DNA of 64,000 bases from JAFMJV01 sp963800275 (GTDB taxonomy: Bacteria; Chloroflexota; Limnocylindria; Limnocylindrales; CSP1-4), in assembly GCA_963800275.1 (NCBI GenBank), contig CAWDAI010000002.1, forward strand, positions 372,001 through 436,000, read 5' to 3'. Position 1 is the stretch's first letter. Each line of letters starts with the position of its first letter. Positions 1-10,343 of this stretch are shown here, one piece after another. The notes under the pieces are model-generated. The model saw only the letters and a program-made list of their open reading frames with translations, ran no database searches and was not told the origin of the DNA. Both the position numbers and the translations under genes were made by a program.

Positions 1-154
1 GGTGCTCGGCTGCGATTGCGAGGTCGGCTGCCCGGCCTGCGTCGGGCCGCGCGGCGAGAGCCGCCTCGACGGGCGCTCGCTCGCGACGCGCCTGCTGCGC
101 CTGCTCACCGCCGAGCAGGACGCCACGATCTCGCGAGTCGAGGTCGCCGCGTGA
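1..154 (+). CDS. mrfA: C-terminal end of MrfA/YprA-type DEAD/DEAH helicase (partial)
   Basis: Only the last 50 codons are present, read in the frame beginning at base 2 and ending at TGA 152-154. The fragment contains the cysteine pattern CDCEVGCPACVG, which resembles the zinc-binding cysteine cluster in the C-terminal DUF1998 region of YprA/MrfA helicases. Its stop overlaps the GTG start of the next gene (GTGA, 151-154), and that gene is a YprB/MrfB exonuclease. The fragment plus its partner make a mitomycin-repair helicase likely. The ATPase core lies outside the window, so this rests on the cysteine motif and the neighbour. Confidence 0.7.
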   Translation, partial: VLGCDCEVGCPACVGPRGESRLDGRSLATRLLRLLTAEQDATISRVEVAA

Positions 155-1491
155 CAGCCGAGCTGGCATCGAAGGGCCCCAGCCTGGGGCCCATGGAGCC
201 GCCCTCGACCGGCAGCCTGCGCCGCTCGCGCCTGGAGCGCCTGCGGGCGGCCGGCATCCGTGAGAGCTCCGATGTGCGCCCGCTGATCCTGGGCGAGCCA
301 CGGACCGAGCGGGCGCCCCGCCTGGCGCTCGACGTCGGCGGCGTCGTGCTCGAGACAGCGCAGCGGCCGATCGTGCTGGTGGAGGACCGGCGGCCCTTGC
401 GGCGCGACCTCGACGGACTGGCGTGGCTGCCCGAGCCGGTCGAACCTACACGTCCCTTCGTGTTCCTCGATACGGAGACCACCGGGCTCGGGACCGGCAC
501 CGGGACGGTGCCGTTCCTGGTCGGCGTGGGCCGGTGGGAGGAGGATGACTTCGTCACTCGCCAGCTGCTGCTGCCGGAGCAGTCGGATGAGGCGGGCTAC
601 CTCGCCGCGCTGGAGCTGTTGATCCCGCCGGACGCGTGCCTCGTGACCTACAACGGCCGTTCCTTCGACTGGCCCTTGCTGGTCACACGCTATCGCCTGC
701 AGGGGCGGACACCGCCGCGCTTCGCGGTCCACCTCGACCTGCTGCCGCTGGCCCGCAGCCTGTGGCGGCATCGCCTGCCGGACGCTCGCCTGTCCTCGGT
801 GGAGTCCGGTGTCTGCGGGGTGCGCCGAGCCCACGACCTGCCCGGCGGCCTGGTGCCAGGCCGTTACCTCGACTACCTCCGCCACGGCCGCGGCACGCTC
901 TTGCGCGACGTCCTCGAGCACAATCTCCAGGACGTCGTCTCCATGGCCCTTCTGCTGCGGGTGCTGGCGGTCGATCTCGCGCCGGTGAGCCGTACGGGGC
1001 AGGCGCCTGCACATGTGCATCCCGGCGACCTGGGCGGGCTGGGCCGAGCCTACACGCGCAAGCGCCGGCACCAGGAGGCGCTGGCTTGTTTCGACGCGGC
1101 GCTGGAACGGGTCAGTCAGCCGTGGGAGGCCCAGGTCCATGAGGGCATCGCCATCGACCGGGCCCGGACCCTTACCCGCATGGGCCGACGCGATGAAGCC
1201 GAGGGCGCGTGGCACGCGATCGCCCTGGAGGGCGGCCGCGACGCGGCCTGGGCCTGGCTGCACGTGGCCAAGCACCGTGAGCACGATGGGCGCGACTTCC
1301 GTGCGGCGCTGTCAGCCACCGAGCGGGCCCGCGCCATCAGCGAGCGGGGCCGGCTCTTCGGCCGACGCGACCGCCGGGTCGAACGTGACCTTGCCCGGCG
1401 GGTGCCGCGGCTACGCCGGCGGCTCGAGCGCATCGCTGGACCAGCGGGGGACAGGCGCGGGAATGTCCGCCTGCTTGAGGAGATGCGCTAG
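151..1491 (+). CDS. mrfB: MrfB/YprB-type DEDD exonuclease with TPR tail
   Basis: The 446-residue protein starts at GTG 151, chosen because it overlaps the upstream stop as GTGA; an in-frame ATG further upstream lies inside the helicase frame. It has an RNase H-like DEDD exonuclease domain: FLDTETTG near residue 106, YNGRSFDW near 168 and HNLQDVV near 258 supply the metal-binding acidic residues. The last 150 residues look like tetratricopeptide repeats (AYTRKRRHQEALACFDAAL). In Bacillus, MrfA and MrfB act together, independently of UvrABC, in excising mitomycin crosslinks. The gene pair supports the same role here; this is inferred from family and context. Confidence 0.85.
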   Translation: MTAELASKGPSLGPMEPPSTGSLRRSRLERLRAAGIRESSDVRPLILGEPRTERAPRLALDVGGVVLETAQRPIVLVEDRRPLRRDLDGLAWLPEPVEPTRPFVFLDTETTGLGTGTGTVPFLVGVGRWEEDDFVTRQLLLPEQSDEAGYLAALELLIPPDACLVTYNGRSFDWPLLVTRYRLQGRTPPRFAVHLDLLPLARSLWRHRLPDARLSSVESGVCGVRRAHDLPGGLVPGRYLDYLRHGRGTLLRDVLEHNLQDVVSMALLLRVLAVDLAPVSRTGQAPAHVHPGDLGGLGRAYTRKRRHQEALACFDAALERVSQPWEAQVHEGIAIDRARTLTRMGRRDEAEGAWHAIALEGGRDAAWAWLHVAKHREHDGRDFRAALSATERARAISERGRLFGRRDRRVERDLARRVPRLRRRLERIAGPAGDRRGNVRLLEEMR

Positions 1492-1494
1492 GGT
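1489..1494 (+). promoter_or_regulatory. Probable -10 box TAGGGT, leaderless start at 1502
   Basis: TAGGGT begins with the TAG stop codon of mrfB and lies 7 nt before ATG 1502. This matches the TANNNT-N6/7-start pattern seen at seven other genes in the window. No clear -35 box is visible, and this is the weakest box of the set. Confidence 0.4.
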
Positions 1495-1501
1495 CTGACG
1501 C

Positions 1502-2737
1502 ATGGAGCAGGCCTCGGGCGCGGGTGCGGCCACCATCGAGTTCGAGCACGTCAGCAAGCGGTACGACACGAGCGCCAAGGCGAAGGGTACGCCGGGCGCC
1601 GTCGATGACCTTTCCCTGACCGTGCCGGCAGGACGTATCTGTACGCTCGTGGGACCGTCCGGTTGCGGCAAGACCACCACCCTCAAGATGGTCAACCGGC
1701 TGATCGAACCGACGGACGGGCGCATCCTGATCGACGGGGTCGATATCGCCTCGATCGATGTGACCGAGCTGCGACGCGGCATCGGCTACGTCATCCAGCA
1801 GACCGGCCTGTTCCCCCACCAGACCATCGCCCAGAACGTCGGTACGGTGCCGCGTCTGCTGGGCTGGGACAAGGACCGTGTCGGGCGGCGCTGTGATGAG
1901 CTCCTCTCGTTGGTGGGACTGGAGCCGCGCACCTATGGCGATCGCTATCCCAGCCAGCTCTCAGGGGGGGAGCGCCAACGCGTGGGTGTAGCCCGGGCCC
2001 TGGCAGCCGACCCACCGGTGATGCTCATGGACGAACCATTCGGGGCCGTGGATCCGATCGTGCGCGAGCGCCTGCAGAACGAGTTCCTGCGGCTGCAGGA
2101 GGACCTCGCCAAGACCATCCTGTTCGTGACCCATGACATCGATGAGGCCATCAAGATGGGTGACCTCGTGGTGGTCATGCAGCAGGGCGGCAAGATCGCC
2201 CAGGCGGGGGCACCCGCGGAGCTGCTCGCCGCCCCGAGCTCCGAGTACGTGGCTCGATTCGTCGGCGCGGATCGGGGCCTCAAGCGCCTCTCGCTCTACC
2301 GCGTCGGCGACGTCGAGCTGCGCCCGGCACCGGTCGTCCGCGTCGGTGACACGGCCGAGTCCCTGCGTGCGGTGGGCCGGGAACGCGACGAGCACTACCT
2401 TCTCCTGGTCGATGGGAGCGACCGCCCCCTGGGCTGGGTCGAGGCGGCCGATCTCGAGCCGGGAAGGGTCGTCTCCGAAGCTGAGGCTGACCCTGCGACT
2501 CCCCTGCTCGATCGCCGGGACACGCTGAAGGACGCTACCTCCCGCCTGCTCGACGCGGAGGTGCGCTACGGGGTGGTGGTCGATCGGAGCGGCCGCGTGC
2601 TCGGCCTGCTCACGCTCGATGCGGTCATGGACTGGATGCAGGACGATCGCTCGCGCGAGGTGCCCGGCGACATCGCCGAGGCCGTGTCGGAGGCCGTCGT
2701 CATCGACGATCCCGACGCGGTCATGGAAGCAGGCTGA
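1502..2737 (+). CDS. Osmoprotectant ABC transporter ATP-binding protein with CBS domains (OpuCA/OpuBA-like)
   Basis: The 411-residue cytoplasmic ATPase energises import of a quaternary amine such as glycine betaine or choline. It shows Walker A GPSGCGKTTT near residues 50-59, the signature LSGGERQRVGVARA near 154 and Walker B MLMDEPFGAVD near 174. The C-terminal third contains two CBS-like repeats (about 270-325 and 340-395), typical of OpuA/OpuC ATPases, where they sense ionic strength or nucleotides. It is followed 3 bp later by the first of two permease genes and then by a binding protein, a complete OpuC-like set. Substrate specificity cannot be read from the sequence. Confidence 0.9.
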   Translation: MEQASGAGAATIEFEHVSKRYDTSAKAKGTPGAVDDLSLTVPAGRICTLVGPSGCGKTTTLKMVNRLIEPTDGRILIDGVDIASIDVTELRRGIGYVIQQTGLFPHQTIAQNVGTVPRLLGWDKDRVGRRCDELLSLVGLEPRTYGDRYPSQLSGGERQRVGVARALAADPPVMLMDEPFGAVDPIVRERLQNEFLRLQEDLAKTILFVTHDIDEAIKMGDLVVVMQQGGKIAQAGAPAELLAAPSSEYVARFVGADRGLKRLSLYRVGDVELRPAPVVRVGDTAESLRAVGRERDEHYLLLVDGSDRPLGWVEAADLEPGRVVSEAEADPATPLLDRRDTLKDATSRLLDAEVRYGVVVDRSGRVLGLLTLDAVMDWMQDDRSREVPGDIAEAVSEAVVIDDPDAVMEAG

Positions 2738-2740
2738 CCG

Positions 2741-3403
2741 ATGGTGGAGATCCGCTGGGACTGGATCGTGGGGCACCTCGATGACGTGGCTGACAAGACC
2801 TGGCAGCACGTCCAGCTGCTGGTGATCCCGATGGTGGCCGGCTTCGTGATCGCCTTCGCCCTGGCCATCCTGGCGGCGCGGCGTCCGGGCACCATCGGTC
2901 CCGTCACGGCGGTCACCGGTCTGCTCTACACCATCCCCAGCCTGGCCGCCTTCGCTGTGCTCGTACCCATCACCGGGCTCTCCCTGATGACAGCGATCAT
3001 CCCGCTCACCGCTTACACGCTGCTCATCTTGTACGTGAACACGGTGGCCGGCCTGCGCTCGGTGCCGGCGGAGGTCAACGAGGCGGCGGACGCCATGGGC
3101 TACGGCCGCTGGACACGGCTGCTGCGCATCCAGGTGCCGCTGGCGGTGCCCATGATCATGGCCGGTGTGCGCGTGGCGACCGTCACCACCATCGGCCTGG
3201 TCACCGTCTCGGCCATCGTCGGGGGCAATCGTTTCGGCGGCCTGGGCCAATTCATCACGGAGGGCCTGCAGACCGACTTCGACACCAAGATCTACCTGGG
3301 CGCGGTGGGCTCGGTCATCCTGGCCTTCATCATCGACGGTGGCCTGGTCGGCCTCCAGCGATGGCTGACCCCCTGGGCTCGGGCGCGGGCGGAACAGGCC
3401 TAG
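2741..3403 (+). CDS. Osmoprotectant ABC transporter permease 1
   Basis: The 220-residue inner-membrane permease has about five to six hydrophobic segments. It carries the BPD-type cytoplasmic loop EAADAMGYGRWTRLLRIQVP that docks on the ATPase, in the usual EAA position. The length fits OpuCB/OpuBB permeases. It begins 3 bp after the ATPase stop and ends 2 bp before the next permease start, so translation is probably coupled. Two separate permeases per transporter are characteristic of the OpuC/OpuB type. Confidence 0.9.
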   Translation: MVEIRWDWIVGHLDDVADKTWQHVQLLVIPMVAGFVIAFALAILAARRPGTIGPVTAVTGLLYTIPSLAAFAVLVPITGLSLMTAIIPLTAYTLLILYVNTVAGLRSVPAEVNEAADAMGYGRWTRLLRIQVPLAVPMIMAGVRVATVTTIGLVTVSAIVGGNRFGGLGQFITEGLQTDFDTKIYLGAVGSVILAFIIDGGLVGLQRWLTPWARARAEQA

Positions 3404-3405
3404 CC

Positions 3406-4143
3406 ATGGAACAGGTCCTGGGCTTCCTCAGCGACAGCGCCAACTGGCAGGGCGAGGCCGGCATCCCCAATCGTCTGCTCGAGCACCTCACCATCGCCCT
3501 GCTGGCGGTCCTCATCGCGTCGCTCATCGCACTGCCGCTGGGTTTCTACATCGGTCATACCGGCCGTCTGCAGCTGCTCGGGATCAACATCGCCAACATG
3601 GGCCGGGCCATCCCGTCGTACGCGCTGATGGTGATGCTGCTGCCGGTGATGCTGGCCCTGGCGCCCGTGCTGGGCTACGACCCGCGCCTCGGCCTGCGCT
3701 TCCTGCCCGTCTTCCTGGCCATGGTGCTGCTGGCGGTGCCACCCATCCTCGTGGCCACTTATGCGGGATTGCAGGACGTGGACCGGGAGCTGTCCGAGTC
3801 GTCCCGCGGCATGGGCCTGACCGAGCGGCAGATCCTGACCCAGGTCGAGCTGCCCCTGGCGCTCCCGGTCATCGTCGGGGGTGTGCGCATCGCGTTGCTC
3901 CAGGTCATCGCCACGGCCACCATCGGGGCTTTCCTCGCCGGGGGCGGGCTGGGCCGCTTCATCATCGATGGCATCGCCCGCCGCGACGACGGCATGCTCT
4001 ACACGGGCGTGCTGCTGGTCTCGGTCCTGGCCATCGGCACGGACATCAGCCTCTCCTGGGTGCAGCGCCGGCTGACTCCGGCGGGCGTGCGGGCCGCGAC
4101 CGAACCCGGATCGGTCGAGCTGCGCGGATCCGGGGCGACCTAG
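3406..4143 (+). CDS. Osmoprotectant ABC transporter permease 2
   Basis: The 245-residue membrane protein is paralogous to the preceding permease and carries the loop ELSESSRGMGLTERQILTQV. ATG 3406 is preferred over the in-frame ATG at 3361 because it follows the previous stop by 2 bp and begins the hydrophobic protein properly. It would pair with the first permease as a heterodimeric channel for the quaternary-amine importer. A binding-protein gene follows after 106 bp. Confidence 0.88.
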   Translation: MEQVLGFLSDSANWQGEAGIPNRLLEHLTIALLAVLIASLIALPLGFYIGHTGRLQLLGINIANMGRAIPSYALMVMLLPVMLALAPVLGYDPRLGLRFLPVFLAMVLLAVPPILVATYAGLQDVDRELSESSRGMGLTERQILTQVELPLALPVIVGGVRIALLQVIATATIGAFLAGGGLGRFIIDGIARRDDGMLYTGVLLVSVLAIGTDISLSWVQRRLTPAGVRAATEPGSVELRGSGAT

Positions 4144-4249
4144 GCATCCGTCATGCTCGTGTAATGCGGGACCTTGGCAGGCTCGGGTAGGGTTGTGGCC
4201 TCCGGGCGCCGACGGTGGCGCGCGGTCATCGAAGGAACAGGAGGAACCC

Positions 4250-5292
4250 ATGCGGAAGACCCGCAGACTCGCCCTCGGGGCGTCGATCCTGGGATCGCTC
4301 GCGATCGTCGGGACGGCGGGTGGGGGCGCCATCGTCTCGGCCCAGGACCAGCCCACCGTACGGATCGGCTCGGACGGCTTCTACGAGTCCCAGCTGGTCG
4401 CGGAGATGTACGCCCAGGCGCTCGAGGCCGCAGGCTTCGGGGTCGATCGCCTCATGGCCATCGGCACCCGCGAGGTTCGCAACGAGGCCTTCACCTCTGG
4501 CCAGGTCGACCTGGTGCCCGAATATGTCGGCTCGGGCCTGGGCTTCTGGGTGCTGGGCGCTGACGACCCCGAGCTGGCGGCGATCAAGGTCACCGGCGAC
4601 GGCGAGACCAACCGTGAAGGCCTGCAGCGGGCGCTCGACATCGCCGGCGTCGACGCCACCGTCCTGGCCATCACCGCTGGCGAGGATACCAACGCGGCCG
4701 TCGTTCGCGGTGACACCGCCGATGAGCTGGGCCTCAGCTCTATCGGTGATCTGGCGCCGGTGGCCGACCAGCTGACCTTTGGTCTGCCGCCCGAGTGCGA
4801 GGAGCGCGATCTCTGCCGCGGCGCGCTCGAGCAGTACGGCATCACCTGGCCGCCGGCTCAGCTGGAGCTGCTGCCGGCGTGCGGCGCGGAGATGGCCAGT
4901 GCCCTCGAGGGCAACGCCATCGATGTGGCCTGGCTCTGCTCCACCCAGCCCATCATCTCGGTGAATGGCTGGGTCGTGTTGGACGACGACCTCGATACCC
5001 AGCCAGCCGAGAACCTCGCGCCGGTCGTGCGCAACGACTTCCTGGCCGGCGTCGAGGGCGGGGCCGATACCATCGCCGCGATCCTCGATCCGGTCTCTGC
5101 GGCCATCACCACCGAGGCCCTCACTGAGCTGGGGGCCCGCGTGGCCATCGACCAGGAGGATATCGAGGACGTGGCAGCCGAGTTCCTCGCCTCGCTCCCT
5201 GCCGACGGGTCCGCCGAGAGCATGGCACCGGCCGAGAGCATGGCGGGACCGAGAGCATGGCACCGGCCGAGAGCATGGCGGCGACCGAGTAG
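4250..5292 (+). CDS. Glycine betaine/osmoprotectant substrate-binding protein, frameshifted near its C-terminus
   Basis: ATG 4250 is preceded by GGAGG. The protein begins with a signal peptide (MRKTRRLALGAS to about residue 31, VSAQDQ) and continues as an OpuAC-type binding protein (VRIGSDGFYESQLVAEMYAQ), exported to capture substrate for the adjacent importer. The end holds an imperfect DNA repeat, 5216-5250 (35 bp) and 5251-5286 (36 bp), encoding ESMAPAESMA. The first copy lacks one base, so the literal frame leaves the repeat and reads on to 5632, across a strong terminator and into iolE antisense. Restoring one base near 5246 gives a clean TAG at 5290-5292 and a 347-residue protein. The missing base is probably a sequence error or recent slippage; the folded domain is intact either way. 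Confidence 0.82.
5216..5286 (+). repeat. 36-bp tandem repeat, two copies, first copy one base short
   Basis: Copy one spans 5216-5250 (35 bp) and copy two 5251-5286 (36 bp). They differ only by the missing C in GCGG(C)GACC. Each encodes a Ser-Met-Ala-Pro-Ala-Glu-rich segment at the end of the binding protein. Confidence 0.9.
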
Positions 5293-5314
5293 CGGCTCCG
5301 ACCCAGCACATCTG

Positions 5315-5349
5315 AAGACGGCCCCGGGCATCGAGCCCGGGGCCGTCTT
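5315..5349. terminator. Strong bidirectional-type terminator hairpin
   Basis: A perfect 15-bp stem, AAGACGGCCCCGGGC (5315-5329) with GCCCGGGGCCGTCTT (5335-5349), closes a 5-base loop. It lies between the convergent ends of the osmoprotectant-binding gene and iolE, and can serve both strands. Confidence 0.85.
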
Positions 5350-5369
5350 CGTGTCTCCCCTGGTCGCGT

Positions 5370-6293
5370 TCAGATGCCGCGGGCGGAAAGCCACTCCCGG
5401 TTGCGTGTGTGCAGCGCCAGCAGCGCCTCGGCGGTATCTTCGGGCTTCAGGAAGCGGTCCTGTTCCACGGTTACCCAGCCCTCGTAGCCCTTGGCCTGCA
5501 GGGCCTCGACGAAGGGATCGAGGCCGGCGGTCCCGTGGCCGAGCTCGCAGAAGACGCCGCGATCCCAGGCCTCCATCATGCCTCCGCCGGAGTGACAGAC
5601 CTGGCCCAGGACATCGCGGTCGCAGTCCTTGATGTGCACGAGTCGCACAGCCTCGAAGTAGTCGTCGAGGAGCGCGAGTGGGTCGGCCCCACCGAAGAGC
5701 GCGTGGCCGGTGTCGAGGCACATGCCCACGAGTGACGTGTCGAGACGGTCGAACACCTGGTGGATCTCGGCGCCGGTCTCACAGTAGCTGCCGGCATGGG
5801 AGTGCAGCACCGGGTCGAACCCGCGTGAGCGGGCTAGCTCCCCGGCGCGGTGGATGTTGTCGACGAGGACCTCGAAGCGCTCGTGGGGCAGCCGGGCCTC
5901 AGGGTGGTCGTCGATCTGCCCGGCCCAGCGCATGCGCTCCGGCTCGAGCGAGGCATCGGCCAGGACGGCCTTGGGCATGACCTCGTCGGGACGGCCCTCG
6001 TCAAGCAGGTCCATCACGCCGCGCATCCAGGTGAGGTCTTCCTCGATGTGCTCGGCGCGGCTGAAGCGGAGGGGCATGAAGGCGCCCACCAGCGACAGGC
6101 CGCGGCTCGCCAGCCGCTCCTTCATCTCGGGGGCTGTGCCGAAGTAGCCGGGAGGACCCAGCTCGGTGCCTTCGTACCCGGCCGCGGCCATCTGGTCGAG
6201 CATCTGCTCGGGCGGCATCTGGAGGGCACCGCCCTCCGTCTTCTCGAAGACGCCCCACGATACCGGCGCGGCGGCGACCTTGATCGGGCCCAT
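5370..6293 (-). CDS. iolE: Inosose dehydratase IolE / sugar phosphate isomerase family (TIM barrel)
   Basis: The 307-residue protein starts at ATG 6293, preceded by AGGAGGGGG. It opens with VAAAPVSWGVFEKTEG, typical of IolE, and retains xylose-isomerase-like TIM-barrel metal ligands, with clusters around HSHAGSY, CLDTGHALFG and VHIKDCD. IolE dehydrates 2-keto-myo-inositol to a trihydroxycyclohexane dione. It is the last gene of a minus-strand run of iolB, a transaldolase-family gene, iolD and iolE, lying 11 bp after iolD. Neighbouring IolD makes the inositol assignment stronger than for a lone TIM-barrel epimerase. Confidence 0.87.
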   Translation of the reverse strand: MGPIKVAAAPVSWGVFEKTEGGALQMPPEQMLDQMAAAGYEGTELGPPGYFGTAPEMKERLASRGLSLVGAFMPLRFSRAEHIEEDLTWMRGVMDLLDEGRPDEVMPKAVLADASLEPERMRWAGQIDDHPEARLPHERFEVLVDNIHRAGELARSRGFDPVLHSHAGSYCETGAEIHQVFDRLDTSLVGMCLDTGHALFGGADPLALLDDYFEAVRLVHIKDCDRDVLGQVCHSGGGMMEAWDRGVFCELGHGTAGLDPFVEALQAKGYEGWVTVEQDRFLKPEDTAEALLALHTRNREWLSARGI

Positions 6294-6304
6294 GTCTCCC
6301 CCTC

Positions 6305-8176
<1,872 letters not shown>

Positions 8177-8205
8177 GTCCCGTCCACCTCCTCCGCTGGG
8201 TCCGT

Positions 8206-9291
8206 CTAGCGCTTGTTGTCCGGATCGGGCATGAGCAGGTCGTCGATCGCGCCCACCAGGTCCCAGTACGACGAGACGAACGAACGCAGCGTGCGCATGG
8301 TGGCGCCGTAGGTCTCGAACTCCTCGATGGCCAGGCCGTCGGGCTCGTAGGCCTTGACGAACTCGGGGCAGTGGCTGACCAGCTCGTCGATGTAGCGCTG
8401 GGGCACGGGCTCCGCCCAGCGGTCTCGGACCTCCACGTCAGATGCGTTGAAGAGGCGCTGCCAGCCATACGGGATGGTCATCGAGACGTCGCCGCCGATG
8501 AGCTCGGACCAGTGCAGGTGGTGACGGTAGGCAGCAGCCAGCAGGCGGGTGCGGAAGCCGCGTTCCTCGTACAGCGCCGCCGCCCGCTTGAAGACAGCGA
8601 TGCCGGCCCACTCGGGCGCGGCCGGGTCCACGGTGATGCCGTCACGCTTGTTGGATGCCTTCACCCAATCGTCGGTGCGGCCGATCATGATCGTGCAGAT
8701 GGGCGCCATCTAGGAGGTGTCGTGGCCGGCCGCCTCGCGCTTGGCCAGGGCGTGTTCCACGGCCTCGCCCACGGCCAGGGCCTGTGGCACCGTGAAGGAG
8801 ACCGTGGCATTGACGCTGATGCCCTCCTCCGTCACCGCCTCCATGGCTTCGATCCCGGCCTTGGTCGCCGGGAACTTGACCTGCACGTTGGGCGCGAGCG
8901 TGTCGAAGTGGCGGGCCTGCTCGATCATCTTCCCGGCCGAGCGATTGAGGGTCGGGTCGATCTGGATCGAGAGCCGTCCCTTCTGTCCACGGTTGGCCTG
9001 GTAGATGGGCTCGAGCATCTTCCAGCCCCGGATGGCCATCTCCGCGATGATCTGCCAGGTCACCTGCTGGTCGGTCCAGTCGGGATGCTCCGCGGCGATC
9101 TCCCCCACACGCGGCGCCCAGATCTCGTACTCCTGCTGCATGACCGTGCCCACGATCACGGGGTTGCTCGTGGCGCCGACGGCCCCGTTCTCCATCGCAT
9201 AGCGCAGCTCGCTCTCGTTGCACGAGTCGTTCCAGTAGTCGGTGGGGAACTCGCTGGCGGTGCGCTGCAGCGGAGAGGGTGTGGCGGTCAT
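8206..9291 (-). pseudogene. Transaldolase-family protein interrupted by an in-frame TAG
   Basis: ATG 9291 follows AAGGAGGAG. The frame is continuous for 362 codons except for a TAG at 8712-8710 (codon 194), directly followed by ATGGCGCCC. Both halves match one transaldolase-like barrel: ENGAVGATSNPVIV near the start, the Schiff-base lysine motif VKFPATKAG near residue 138, VNATVSFTVPQA before the stop and CTIMIGRTDDW after it. A CAG to TAG change would explain the stop. Read literally it gives a 193-residue N-terminal piece and a possible 167-residue restart from ATG 8709. In this operon the enzyme could be a C-C lyase acting late in inositol breakdown, where no ordinary IolJ aldolase is seen; that is an inference. 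Confidence 0.75.
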
Positions 9292-9308
9292 CGGTTCTCC
9301 TCCTTGCC

Positions 9309-10156
9309 CTATGCGGGCTTGTTGCGGGTCCCAATCCATGAGCCAGGCATGGTCGGGGTCGACGGTGAAGTGCCAGGCGCGATTCGGCCCGGCCATCACG
9401 TTCAGGTAGTAGGCCTCGTAGCCGGCCGGGGCGCCGAACGGGTGGTAGCCGCGCGGGATCAGCAGGACGTCCTGGTCGGTCACGGCAAAGGATGCGTCGA
9501 GGTCGCGCTCGGGCGTGTAGACCCGCGCGAAGCCCCAGCCCTCCGGGGCGCGCGAAGCGGTAGTAATAGAGCTCCTCGAGATAGGCCTCCCGCGGGGGGT
9601 CCTCGGTGTCGTGCTTGTGGGGCGGATAGCTGGACCAGTTGCCGCCGGGCGTGAAGACCTCGAAGAGGATGAGCCGACCGGCAGCTTCCGAGGGCGGCAG
9701 GAGGTGATGGATGCGACGTTGCGTGATGCCCGTGCCGCGCGTCTCGGCGTAGATGTCCTCCGGCGCGAACAGCGTCGTCCGCCGTACTTCGCCGGCCGGG
9801 GCGTCGGCGACCACGATGGTGGCCTCTGACTCGGCCTGGACGTCCAGCGCCAGCCCGGGCTCCAGCAACACGACCGGCGCAGGCGGGCCGTCGAAGACAC
9901 TGTCACGGCTGCCCAGCGAGCTCCAGCGGTGCCCGCCGGCGCGGACGGTGGCGCTGCCCTCGAGGACGATGACGGCGACCTCATGGCCATCAGCCGGTCG
10001 CGCCAGACCCGTACCTGCAGCCAGTCGATGCTCGGCGAAACCGACATATCGCCAGCCGGCATCGGCCGGCCGGATGTCATGGCTCAGGCCGCTCGGCCCG
10101 CGTGGCGGGCCGGCGCGCCGGATCAGTTCACCCGAGGCGCGTCCGGGCGTCATCAT
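9309..10156 (-). pseudogene. iolB: 5-deoxy-glucuronate isomerase IolB, two frameshifts
   Basis: ATG 10156 follows GGAGG. The first 200 residues (RYVGFAEHRLAAGTG to EAYLEELYYYRFARP) are in one frame. The rest (EGWGFARVYTPERDL, LLIPRGYHPFGAPAGYEAYY) continues in the next frame after one surplus base in a C4 run at about 9545-9548. A second surplus C at about 9325 must be removed to reach TAG 9311-9309; the corrected end reads DWDRNKPA. With both removed the gene is exactly 282 codons, close to Bacillus IolB. IolB is a cupin that isomerises 5-deoxy-glucuronate before phosphorylation. Without correction the second frame fuses to the transaldolase gene. Both changes are in homopolymers, so sequence error is plausible. 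Confidence 0.8.
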
Positions 10157-10246
10157 CGTGGGATGTCCTCCGGGCCGCGGAACCCGCCGGTGCCACATCG
10201 GGCTCAGGGCGGATCCGCTTATTGACATGGCACGCTTGTCATCTCC

Positions 10247-10276
10247 ATCATACGTGTTTGGCGTAATCGTTTACAA
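10247..10276 (-). promoter_or_regulatory. Promoter of the iolB-tal-iolD-iolE operon
   Basis: On the minus strand a -35 box TTGTAA (10276-10271) and a -10 box TATGAT (10252-10247) are separated by 18 bp. Transcription would start about 84 nt before the iolB ATG. The -35 box lies inside the LacI-type operator. Confidence 0.65.
10262..10275. promoter_or_regulatory. LacI-family operator in the inositol divergent region
   Basis: CGTAATCGTTTACA contains GTAA-N4-TTAC around a central CG, the typical half-sites of LacI/GalR regulators. It overlaps the -35 box of the left inositol operon and lies 69 bp before the divergent dehydrogenase gene, so one repressor could control both arms. The likely ligand-responsive regulator is the LacI gene at 14451-15512. 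Confidence 0.7.
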
Positions 10277-10343
10277 CGGCCCCGTGCGGAGATCGGGCCG
10301 GTCACGAGGCTATCGCCGGTGACAAGATGAGGGGAGCGAGCGC

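Noticed and set aside
1961..3250. 429-codon open frame on the minus strand opposite the osmoprotectant ABC genes
   Set aside because: It is antisense to clear ABC ATPase and permease genes, has a biased His/Asp/Arg composition typical of high-GC shadow frames, and matches no family.
4250..5632. Extended 460-residue binding protein reading through the terminator
   Set aside because: The last 115 residues come from a frame lost after a one-base-short repeat, cross a strong hairpin and run antisense to iolE.
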